From positions 1 to 34,388 of the forward strand of contig JAFTDJ010000044.1 in the NCBI GenBank assembly GCA_017454265.1: 34,388 nucleotides of DNA, read 5' to 3'. This stretch comes from Bacteroidales bacterium. GTDB taxonomy: Bacteria > Bacteroidota > Bacteroidia > Bacteroidales > UBA932. A model generated the notes under the pieces. That model had not been told where the DNA came from. It did not search any database and saw only the letters and a program-made list of their open reading frames with translations. Below are positions 1 through 7,995 of the stretch, one piece after another (position 1 is the first letter of the stretch; each line of letters begins with the position of its first letter). The translations under genes were made by a program, and so were the position numbers.

Positions 1-1
1 G

Positions 2-112
2 ACTGTAACGACCATCGTCTTCAAATCGGAAGACGGTCAAACACTGCGCAAGGTCCAGCTCTCAAGTCCAGAGCAACTCGCCCTCAAGCCGCTGCTCAAC
101 GGGAAAATCTAA
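2..112 (+). CDS. C-terminal fragment of an unidentified protein
   Basis: An open frame runs in from the window edge and stops with TAA at 110-112, leaving 36 residues that end in LLNGKI. The fragment is hydrophilic with a beta-like alternation (TIVFKSEDG), and I do not recognise it. The gene's start and family lie outside the window. It is in the same reading frame as the beta-barrel remnant at 308-1006, but the two are separated by stop codons and by a repetitive stretch, and nothing suggests they were once one protein. Confidence 0.5.
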   Translation, partial: TVTTIVFKSEDGQTLRKVQLSSPEQLALKPLLNGKI

Positions 113-307
113 AAATGGGTGAATCTCGACGAAGTCGGGAACAACTACCGCCTCGCGAACGGTTTTCCTGCTGTTCTGCCGGCTTTTTGCTCTCGAAGAC
201 GCAAATCGGTCCTGCTTTGCCGCCTCGCGAACGGGGCTTATATCTCTTCTGCAATACGGCGGGAGCGGATTTGCTATTTTCGCTCCAGCAAAAGCCAAAA
301 TGATTAG
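113..307. repeat. Short repetitive, structured element between two gene fragments
   Basis: This stretch has no convincing gene. It contains a 15-base direct repeat, CCGCCTCGCGAACGG, at 148-162 and 220-234, spaced exactly 72 bases. It also has a loose inverted repeat: 181-213 read backwards resembles 261-297, sharing ATTTGC and a CAAAAGCC-like end. Because the direct repeat is 24 codons apart, overlapping short frames on both strands show repeated peptides such as RLANG or PPRER, so those frames look like products of the repeat rather than genes. It lies exactly where the downstream barrel gene loses its 5' part. It may be a small dispersed intergenic element, but copies elsewhere cannot be seen from this window. 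Confidence 0.4.
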
Positions 308-1006
308 TTTTGGAGTTTTAGACCAATTGTTTCCAGAGTCCTATTCCTCGATAAGCAAACAGTTCTATCAGATTATGATGGATATGTTGCTAAGGCGGGC
401 ACCATCCTCAATACATTTGATAATTCAAAGCAGCCAAGGATCAGCCTTTCAGCGCGGGTGTCTTATTCAGAAAGCATCCCTCGCCTCAATTTAAGGTATG
501 ATTATTCACTTACCGGCAACTATCTCAGGAGTCCTATGTACAGCGGCGGCGACCTTGTTCCGATGGATGAGACCAGTGTTCAAGGGGCGGTCAAGCTGGT
601 ATTCTCTCCTTCAAAAATGCTCAGGCTTAATAATTCTTTCTCGGCCTCCTATATCAATTCGTCCCGGCGTTCTGAAGTTCTCTCAGGAAGGATTCGCATA
701 AGCGATTCGTTCCAAACGGTTTGGTTCATTACCAAGTGGCTTAAGTTCCTAGGCGTTTATTCCTTGCAGGCGTTCCACTATACTGCGGGAACCGGCAATG
801 ACTTTTTCTCTCACATACTTGATGTGGGACTAGAAGCTCCTATTAGCCGTCAATGGGAAATTGGCCTTTGGGGATATGATATTCTCAAATCAAGCTCGCT
901 ATACACCACGGAAGTGAATGTTGCGATGATGTCCCAAACCTGGACCCCCACATACGGAAGAAACATAATGCTCAAACTGGCTTATAGGTTCAGGGATAAA
1001 AAATAA
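308..1006 (+). pseudogene. Truncated outer-membrane beta-barrel protein (TonB-receptor-like C-terminus)
   Basis: The frame after the stop at 305-307 reads continuously to TAA at 1004-1006, giving about 232 residues. It shows the alternating polar/aromatic strands of an outer-membrane barrel (for example LNLRYDYSLTGNYL and VGLEAPISRQWEIGLW) and ends in a typical last strand, NIMLKLAYRFRDKK. The pattern resembles the C-terminal barrel of Bacteroidetes TonB-dependent or OMP_b-brl_3-type proteins. There is no signal peptide, plug domain or credible start: the first ATG in frame is at 458, in mid-barrel. The 5' part appears to have been lost at the repetitive stretch ending near 307. Calling it a remnant is secure if the upstream sequence is correct; a misassembly at that join would be the alternative. 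Confidence 0.7.
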
Positions 1007-1026
1007 ACCTGCTACTATTCAAGCCG

Positions 1027-2703
<1,677 letters not shown>

Positions 2704-2725
2704 AGGTAGAATTGCTGGAATTTCT

Positions 2726-2733
2726 CAAATATA
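2726..2733 (-). promoter_or_regulatory. -7 box of the ettA promoter
   Basis: Read on the minus strand this is TATATTTG, an exact match to the Bacteroidetes -7 consensus TAnnTTTG. It would give a leader of roughly 16-20 bases before the ettA ATG. No good TTTG is seen at the -33 position. Confidence 0.5.
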
Positions 2734-2770
2734 GTCATTTTATTATCAATTACGGCACTTTCCCGATCTT

Positions 2771-2850
2771 TTGGGGTGCCTGTATACACACCCCGGACAC
2801 CGAAAATCCCCAAAACCGTTGTTTGGGGTGCCTGCATACACACCTCAGGA
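2771..2850 (+). repeat. REP-like repeat pair downstream of the transposase gene
   Basis: Two direct copies begin at 2771 and 2823, 52 bases apart, with the core TTGGGGTGCCTGYATACACA. Within copy 1, GGGGTG (2773-2778) can pair with CACCCC (2789-2794), enclosing the palindrome TGTATACA. Between the copies, CCCCAAA (2808-2814) can pair with TTTGGGG (2822-2828). The same pair with the same 52-base period recurs on the other side of the transposase gene at 3813-3898, which marks them as its cognate REP/BIME-type elements. Confidence 0.8.
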
Positions 2851-2867
2851 GCAGAATAGGTAGAGTA

Positions 2868-3731
2868 TCATATAAGGTTTAGAATGTCGGAAGCTTCTGA
2901 ATATGATATCCCCATTACCCTTGCCAACTGGTTGACATCGGCGCTGAACCGGAATCTTAATTGCCGTAGTAACTCGCTCATCTGTTGTTGATTAAGCTGC
3001 TCTATACCCTTTGCGCGAAACAATGAATAACACAGGTCTTTAGCCGATTCGGAAATGATCTGGTCCCTAAATGAAGGCGCCGCCTCCTTATCAAGATGCT
3101 TTCGTGCTTTTGATGAATTATTCAGAAAGTAGCGGAAGCTGTTGGCAGAGCGGAATACTGACTCGACAAATTTAACCGGTATGTATGACGAAGGGAGAAC
3201 GAAGTTGTCGTTGCTAAGCCGATAGTGGGAAGGGAGTTTTACGTTGCTTCTTATTAACCGGCACTGTGTCTTGTAACTGAGTTCTCCAAGCGCTCTGCCA
3301 TTGAGTTCAATAGCATTGAAGAATGTGTCGCCCGTTCCCCACGGGTACATGTTAGGGTAAGCACAAATGTTCGCGGCAACGCTGTTCATTATTACGTAGG
3401 CTATAGCCCTTTTTAATGACTCATCTTCCAAATACACTTCCCTTATATCTATCTTGACGAGCCTGAAGTATTCTTTGGAACCGTACTTGCCTGAATAGTA
3501 CCTTCCGTACAGGGTTTTAAACCTGTCGGCAAAAAGCTTGGCCTGACTGCGTGTGCATTCAAGCATAAAATGGACATGATTGGACATCAGAATGAAGGTC
3601 AGAACGTTAGCCCCGAGTGTGTAGGAAACTACGGCGACATAGTTCATGGCCACGCGGAAGTCTTCATTGTCCCTGAACCACAGACGATCAGAAAAATGAT
3701 CGGAAGTAACGAGAAAGAATTTCACAGTCAT
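2868..3731 (-). CDS. REP-associated tyrosine transposase (RAYT, Y1_Tnp family)
   Basis: This 287-residue protein has the hallmarks of the Y1 HUH transposase fold (IS200/TnpA_REP). The metal-binding HUH motif is MSNHVHFML (H52 and H54). A helix AYVIMNSVAANIC holds the likely nucleophilic Tyr112, followed by PNMYPWGTG, which matches the YxNPVRAG...YxWSS region of RAYT proteins. It is longer than IS200 TnpA: residues of about 190-287 form a helical extension ending in a putative helix-turn-helix (VNQLARVMGISYSEASDIL), a likely REP-recognition domain. Such enzymes nick and rejoin single-stranded DNA at hairpins. The ATG at 3731 follows a TACATTTG box by 27 bases. Flanking REP pairs support the assignment. 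Confidence 0.88.
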   Translation of the reverse strand: MTVKFFLVTSDHFSDRLWFRDNEDFRVAMNYVAVVSYTLGANVLTFILMSNHVHFMLECTRSQAKLFADRFKTLYGRYYSGKYGSKEYFRLVKIDIREVYLEDESLKRAIAYVIMNSVAANICAYPNMYPWGTGDTFFNAIELNGRALGELSYKTQCRLIRSNVKLPSHYRLSNDNFVLPSSYIPVKFVESVFRSANSFRYFLNNSSKARKHLDKEAAPSFRDQIISESAKDLCYSLFRAKGIEQLNQQQMSELLRQLRFRFSADVNQLARVMGISYSEASDILNLI

Positions 3732-3758
3732 AAGAATGTTTAGTGAAGTTTACAACCA

Positions 3759-3766
3759 CAAATGTA
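3759..3766 (-). promoter_or_regulatory. -7 box of the RAYT gene promoter
   Basis: The minus strand reads TACATTTG, an exact TAnnTTTG match, 27 bases before the transposase ATG. TTTG and CTTG sequences lie 16 and 20 bases further upstream, near the expected -33 position. The transposase therefore probably has its own promoter, although tex lies upstream on the same strand. Confidence 0.45.
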
Positions 3767-3812
3767 TGGTTCTTCCTTCAAACAAACAAGTTCTTCAAGA
3801 TAAAACTATCCG

Positions 3813-3898
3813 TTGAGGTGCCTGTATACACACCCCGGACGCCGAAAACCTCCCAAAATGACGTTTGAGGTGCAGGTTCCCACACCCCGGACGCCGGG
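3813..3898 (+). repeat. REP-like repeat pair upstream of the transposase gene
   Basis: Copies begin at 3813 and 3865, again 52 bases apart and in the same orientation as the pair at 2771-2850. Copy 3 reads TTGAGGTGCCTGTATACACA followed by CCCCGGACGCCG; copy 4 diverges in the loop (GCAGGTTCCC) but keeps CACACCCCGGACGCCG. Where the left pair has GGGG facing CCCC, this pair has GAGG (3867-3870) facing CCTC (3849-3852), a compensatory change that suggests selection for pairing between the copies. Copy 4 ends about 16 bases from the tex stop codon. Confidence 0.8.
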
Positions 3899-3913
3899 AA
3901 AGGGCGGGAGAAG

Positions 3914-6070
3914 CTACAGCAGGCTCAGGCTGATGCGGCGGCGGTCAGGATCGACCGAAAGAACGCGGACACGGATATGCTGGTGCAACCTCACTACCTT
4001 AGCGGGATTTGTACCGCGAGGTCCCATCTGGGACACATGTATCAGCCCGTTTTCGTGCAGACCTATATCTACGAACGCCCCGAAGGCGGTAATGTTGGTC
4101 ACGATGCCGGGAAGTTCCATCCCGGTCCTGAGATCTTCAATTTCATGGATGTCGGAGGCGAACTCGAACTCCGTGGCCTGCTCGCGCGGGTCCAGCCCGG
4201 GCTTGGCGAGTTCCTTGAGGATGTCGTTCACGGTTGGAAGACCTACATCTCCGCACACGAAATCTTCCGCCTTGATGCGTCCGATAAGTTCTGCATTTCC
4301 TACCAGTTCTTCAGCTTCCACCCCCAGCGAAGCGGCCATCTCGTCAACGACATGATAAGATTCAGGATGCACCGCAGAGGCGTCCAGCGGGTTCTTCGCT
4401 CCGCGGATACGAAGGAACCCCGCACACTGCTCGAAGGCCTTGGGTCCGAGGCGCGGGACCTTGAGAAGGTCACTGCGGCTGCCGAAAGCTCCATTGTCCC
4501 TTCGCCAGTTTACGATATTCTCCGCAAGTACCGGTCCTATACCGGAAACGTAGGCCAGCAAGTAAGGTGAGGCGGTATTGAGATTAACGCCGACGCTGTT
4601 GACGCACGACTCCACCGTATTGTCCAGCTTTTCCTTGAGCAGAGCCTGGTCCACGTCGTGCTGGTACTGTCCTATGCCCAGGTTCTTGGGGTCTATCTTC
4701 ACCAGTTCCGACAGCGGATCCATCAGCCGGCGGCCTATGCTCACTGCGCCGCGAACGGTGACGTCCTCGTCGGGAAACTCCTCGCGGGCAATCTCGGAGG
4801 CGCTGTAGATGGAGGCCCCGTCTTCGCTGACGGACCAAATTTTACATCCGTCCGGGAGCTGTACTTTCCTCATGAATTCTTCGGTCTCCCGGGATGCTGT
4901 CCCGTTCCCGATTGCGACAGCCTGGATGCGGTACTTCTCCAGCATCTGCTGGACAGCGACCAGCGCCTTCACCTTCTCGTTCTGCGGAGGATGCGGGAAA
5001 ATGATGGTATGATACAGCAAACCGCCCTGCTCGTCCAGGCAGGCTATCTTGCATCCGTTGCGGAAGCCCGGATCGACGGCCATCGTGCGCTTCTGGCCAA
5101 CGGGAGCCTGAAGCAGCAGCTGGCGGAGGTTCTCGCCGAAGACTTTGATAGACTCGATATCGGCGCGTTCCTTTGCTTCCCGGATGACTTCTCCGCTGAT
5201 GGACGGCTCCAGCAGCCGCTTGAAAGAGTCGGCGACGGCCTCCTTTATCTGCTCCGCCACGGCCGCCGAAGGGTAGCCCTGGGCCTGGCAGAAATCGTAG
5301 TAAATCTTGTTGCCGCATTTCTCGGCATCAGTGTCCAGGGAGATGCTCAGGAATCCTTCCTTTTCTGCACGCAGGACGGCCAGCAGGTTGTGCGACGGGA
5401 TCTTGTCCAGCGGCATACGGAAATCGAAGTAGTGGCGGTATTTGGCGGCGTCCGGATTGTCCTTTGCCGCCTTCGTGGCCTTGGCCTCCAGCCGGCGGGC
5501 CCGGAAGATGCTCCTGAGATTCTGCCGGATGACGGCAGCCTCGCTCAGCCGCTCGGCAATGATGTCCCGCGCACCGGAAAGCGCCGCGTTAATATCTTCG
5601 GCGCCCTGTTTGCCGTTCAATGCCTGGGCACCTTTTACAAAGGCTTTGGCAGAAGCCTTAGGGTCGCGTGTCCGGTTGTTCCACAGCAGGTCTGCAAGCG
5701 GCTCAAGCCCGAGCTCGCGCGCGACGGTAGCTCTGGTGCGCCGCTTAGGCCTCCAGGGGAGGTAAATGTCTTCCAGCTCCGTAGCGCTCACGCAGTTCTC
5801 AATCTTCGCCTTTAGAACTTCAGTAAGAGCGCCGGCTTCGTCTATGGTCTTCAAGACGGTGGATTTTCGCTTTTCCATTTCGTCATAGACGTCCACCCAG
5901 TGCTTTACTTCGGCTACGCTTGCATCGTCCAGACCGCCGGTTTTTTCCTTGCGGTAGCGGCTGATGAAGGGGATGGTGTCGCCGTCGGCGAACATGTCTG
6001 CGCAGTTCTCGACCTGCCAGACCTTCAGGCCGAGCAAAGCAGAAATCTGCTTAAGGTATATCTCTTTCAT
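3914..6070 (-). CDS. tex: Tex family RNA-binding protein (S1 domain)
   Basis: This 718-residue protein has the full Tex layout: an N-terminal Tex-like helical region, a YqgF/RNase-H-like domain (TMAVDPGFRNGCKIACLD), a helix-hairpin-helix segment (LLAYVSGIGPVLAENIV and VPRLGPKAFEQCAGFLRI), and a C-terminal S1 domain (GMELPGIVTNITAFGAFVDI ... GLIHVSQM). Tex is a conserved nucleic-acid-binding factor linked to transcription and RNA metabolism. The start MKEIYLKQ at 6070 is chosen because it overlaps the stop of the glycosyltransferase gene by one base (TAATG); the open frame extends further upstream, but only antisense to the overlap and with no Tex similarity. It is probably the last gene of a sirtuin-GT2-tex operon. 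Confidence 0.95.
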   Translation of the reverse strand: MKEIYLKQISALLGLKVWQVENCADMFADGDTIPFISRYRKEKTGGLDDASVAEVKHWVDVYDEMEKRKSTVLKTIDEAGALTEVLKAKIENCVSATELEDIYLPWRPKRRTRATVARELGLEPLADLLWNNRTRDPKASAKAFVKGAQALNGKQGAEDINAALSGARDIIAERLSEAAVIRQNLRSIFRARRLEAKATKAAKDNPDAAKYRHYFDFRMPLDKIPSHNLLAVLRAEKEGFLSISLDTDAEKCGNKIYYDFCQAQGYPSAAVAEQIKEAVADSFKRLLEPSISGEVIREAKERADIESIKVFGENLRQLLLQAPVGQKRTMAVDPGFRNGCKIACLDEQGGLLYHTIIFPHPPQNEKVKALVAVQQMLEKYRIQAVAIGNGTASRETEEFMRKVQLPDGCKIWSVSEDGASIYSASEIAREEFPDEDVTVRGAVSIGRRLMDPLSELVKIDPKNLGIGQYQHDVDQALLKEKLDNTVESCVNSVGVNLNTASPYLLAYVSGIGPVLAENIVNWRRDNGAFGSRSDLLKVPRLGPKAFEQCAGFLRIRGAKNPLDASAVHPESYHVVDEMAASLGVEAEELVGNAELIGRIKAEDFVCGDVGLPTVNDILKELAKPGLDPREQATEFEFASDIHEIEDLRTGMELPGIVTNITAFGAFVDIGLHENGLIHVSQMGPRGTNPAKVVRLHQHIRVRVLSVDPDRRRISLSLL

Positions 6071-6783
6071 TAGTTGAATTTTCGGAATCGGAGCTTGATT
6101 ACGCCCCAGAAGGCCTCGCCGAAAATGCTGCCGGACATCTTTGACGTCCCTTCTTTGCGGTTGATGAAAATAACGGGGACTTCCTCTATTCTGAATCCAA
6201 GCTTGTGGGCGGTGTACTTCATTTCTATCTGAAATCCGTATCCTTTCATCTGCACTCCGTCCAGGTTGATGGCCTCCAGAACCTTTCGGCTGTAGCAGAT
6301 AAAGCCGGCCGTGCTGTCGTAAACCTTGAATCCAAGGACCTTGCGCACATATACGGAAGCGAAATAAGAAATCAGTATCCGCCCTATAGGCCAGTTCACC
6401 ACACTCACTCCATTGCAATAACGGGACCCGATGGACATGTCTGCTCCATCGACGGTGCAGGCCCTCAGTAGGCGCGGCAGGTCTGCAGGGGCGTGGGAAA
6501 AATCCGCATCCATTTCGAAAACGTAGTCGTAGCCGCGCTCCAAAGCCCATTTGAAACCTGCAAGATAAGCGGTTCCAAGCCCCAGCTTGCCGCTGCGCTC
6601 CATAAGGTGAAGACGGCCGGAGAATGCATCCTGAAGACTTTTTACTACATTTGCTGTGCCGTCAGGGGAGCCGTCGTCTATGATAAGAATCTCGAAGCCC
6701 TCTTCAAGGGCAAAGACGGCGCGGATTATCTTCTCTATGTTTTCGACCTCGTTGTAGGTCGGTATTATCACCAGGTTCTTCAT
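6070..6783 (-). CDS. Polyprenol-phosphate mannosyltransferase-like GT2 glycosyltransferase
   Basis: The product is 237 residues, a single GT-A domain with no C-terminal membrane segments. It opens with VIIPTYNEVENIEKII, then IIDDGSPDGTANVV (nucleotide-sugar binding) and MDADFSHAPADLPRLL (the DxD metal site), followed by GSRYCNGVSVVNWP and YGFQIEMKY. These are the landmarks of DPM1/Ppm1-type enzymes, which move mannose or a similar sugar from GDP-sugar to a polyprenyl phosphate for use across the membrane. The exact sugar cannot be read from the sequence. I use the ATG at 6783; a TTG three codons upstream is also in frame. It lies 28 bases after the sirtuin gene and overlaps tex by one base. 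Confidence 0.85.
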   Translation of the reverse strand: MKNLVIIPTYNEVENIEKIIRAVFALEEGFEILIIDDGSPDGTANVVKSLQDAFSGRLHLMERSGKLGLGTAYLAGFKWALERGYDYVFEMDADFSHAPADLPRLLRACTVDGADMSIGSRYCNGVSVVNWPIGRILISYFASVYVRKVLGFKVYDSTAGFICYSRKVLEAINLDGVQMKGYGFQIEMKYTAHKLGFRIEEVPVIFINRKEGTSKMSGSIFGEAFWGVIKLRFRKFN

Positions 6784-6811
6784 ATCTTGCAAATATAAGA
6801 ATTTTCCGGCT

Positions 6812-7534
6812 TTAGACTATTTCCTTCAGGAACGTCCGCATTCCTGCGGTCGCTACATCGGTAATAACATGGATGCCGGCTCCTTCCAGCTGACGGCCGA
6901 GCCGTTCGTCGGGATCTATAAGCCATATGCTGCACCCTTCGGGAGCGTAATGGTAAAGGCTTGCTGCCGGATACACCTGCAGGGAGGTACCTACAATCAG
7001 CAGGATGTCCGCAGCGCTCACAAGCTGCGCAGCTTTTTCCAGGTTTGGCACCGCTTCTCCGAACCACACGATGTGCGGTCGCATCTGCCTGCCGCGAGTG
7101 CCTCCGGTGTCCCCGAGTGCAGTCGGCCTGTATCCGATGTCCTGCACATACTTCAACGAATAGCCGTCAGCGTCTGTGTAGCAGTCTTCCGGGCGTATTT
7201 TGGTAAGCTCCCCGTGAAGGTGAAGCACGCGGCTGCTGCCAGCACGTTCATGGAGATTGTCGACGTTCTGGGTAATCACGCAGACGTTGAAATCCTGTTC
7301 CAGTCCGGCCAGGGCCCTGTGTGCTTCGTTGGGCTCTGCATGCTCCAGCTGCGCACGCCTTTCGTTATAAAAGCGCAAAACCTTTCCGGGGTCGCGCCGC
7401 CAGCCTTCCGGGGTGCAGATTTCTTCCACCGGAACATTGTCCCACAGACCGTTGCCTCCGCGGAATGTGGAGATGCCGCTCTCGGCGCTTATGCCGGAAC
7501 CGCTCAGGACTACCAGATTCTTTTTAATTGCCAT
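6812..7534 (-). CDS. cobB: Sir2-family NAD-dependent protein deacylase (CobB-like, zinc cysteines missing)
   Basis: This 240-residue protein has the sirtuin motifs SGSGISAESGISTFRG (NAD binding), TQNVDNLHERAG, the catalytic histidine in HLHGEL, RPHIVWFGEAVP and GTSLQVYPAA. A YxxR motif in FYNERRAQ corresponds to the acyl-lysine pocket of class III sirtuins (SIRT5, E. coli CobB), suggesting removal of succinyl or malonyl groups as well as acetyl. The two CxxC pairs that normally hold zinc are absent; only one cysteine remains between HGEL and RPH. As far as I recall, related Bacteroidetes sirtuins also lack them, so this is probably a lineage trait rather than damage. The ATG at 7534 is preferred to a TTG two codons upstream. 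Confidence 0.9.
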   Translation of the reverse strand: MAIKKNLVVLSGSGISAESGISTFRGGNGLWDNVPVEEICTPEGWRRDPGKVLRFYNERRAQLEHAEPNEAHRALAGLEQDFNVCVITQNVDNLHERAGSSRVLHLHGELTKIRPEDCYTDADGYSLKYVQDIGYRPTALGDTGGTRGRQMRPHIVWFGEAVPNLEKAAQLVSAADILLIVGTSLQVYPAASLYHYAPEGCSIWLIDPDERLGRQLEGAGIHVITDVATAGMRTFLKEIV

Positions 7535-7537
7535 GCT

Positions 7538-7545
7538 CAAAGATA
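7538..7545 (-). promoter_or_regulatory. -7-like box directly before the sirtuin start
   Basis: The minus strand reads TATCTTTG, an exact TAnnTTTG match that ends only three bases before the ATG. If it is used, the transcript would be leaderless or nearly so. There is no good -33 element, so it may be a chance match. Confidence 0.3.
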
Positions 7546-7608
7546 GTCACATTTTTTTGTTTGATTGAAATATTTGATTTAATATTGCACCTGATAATAA
7601 CACAGGCT

Positions 7609-7995
7609 ATGAATTCAGACAGCAAGCGCAGACACGTTATCAGCCAGGAGAACCTCCCTGCGGACATCGCACAGTTGTTCAACGAGAAATATCCCAAGGG
7701 GTTCACAGACCTCCTTCCGGACCTTGTAAAGTACGCTCCGGGCGTCAATCCCAGGACCGGCAAGGAGATAACTCCGTTCTATGCAGTCACCATAGAGACG
7801 GACAATGATATCTACCTGGTAAAGATAAAGGTGGATATAGATAATCCTGAAGATGTGGAACGCTGGCTTGAGGGAGAAGAAGAAGCCGAGACGGAGGAAG
7901 TCGCAGGCACCAGTGGAGCGCCCGAGGGCGACGACACTCTCCCGGACGACAATATTTCCCAGTACGGTGGGGATGACGACTCGTCGGACGCATAA
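7609..7995 (+). CDS. Small conserved-looking acidic protein of unknown function
   Basis: This 128-residue protein starts at the ATG at 7609 (MNSDSKRRHVISQENLP). Residues of about 15-85 look like a compact alpha/beta domain (LPADIAQLFNEKYPKGFTDL ... FYAVTIETDNDIYLVKIKVD). The remainder, from about residue 88, is a low-complexity acidic tail with many E and D residues ending DDDSSDA. There is no signal peptide or membrane segment. I do not recognise a named family. Its last 23 bases overlap the start of the ClC gene, so the two are probably translated from one message. A weak promoter (TTTG at 7556-7559, TAATATTG at 7580-7587) lies upstream, back to back with the sirtuin promoter. Confidence 0.75.
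   Translation: MNSDSKRRHVISQENLPADIAQLFNEKYPKGFTDLLPDLVKYAPGVNPRTGKEITPFYAVTIETDNDIYLVKIKVDIDNPEDVERWLEGEEEAETEEVAGTSGAPEGDDTLPDDNISQYGGDDDSSDA

Larger units (their letters stand above)
2771..3898 (-). mobile_element. RAYT transposase with flanking REP-like pairs
   Basis: A Y1 HUH transposase gene sits between two repeat pairs that share sequence, orientation and period (52 bases). This is the classic arrangement of a REP-associated tyrosine transposase with the repeats it is thought to mobilise. I see no obvious target-site duplication and no second ORF. In known RAYT systems the transposase usually stays in place as a single copy while the REP units disperse; whether units are scattered elsewhere in this genome cannot be seen here. 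Confidence 0.75.

Noticed and set aside
148-234. Possible CRISPR from the two 15-mers
   Set aside because: There are only two short copies, no third repeat at 72 bp and no cas genes.
62-298. A 78-codon minus-strand frame over the repetitive element
   Set aside because: Its internal VREA repeats merely reflect the 15-mer repeat; frames on the other strand are equally open.
4658-5815. A 385-codon plus-strand frame opposite tex
   Set aside because: It lies fully antisense to a complete Tex protein and has no domain or promoter.
6071-6550. N-terminal extension of tex by about 160 residues
   Set aside because: It lies out of frame within the glycosyltransferase gene and has Arg-rich nonsense composition; Tex homologues begin near MKEIYLKQ.
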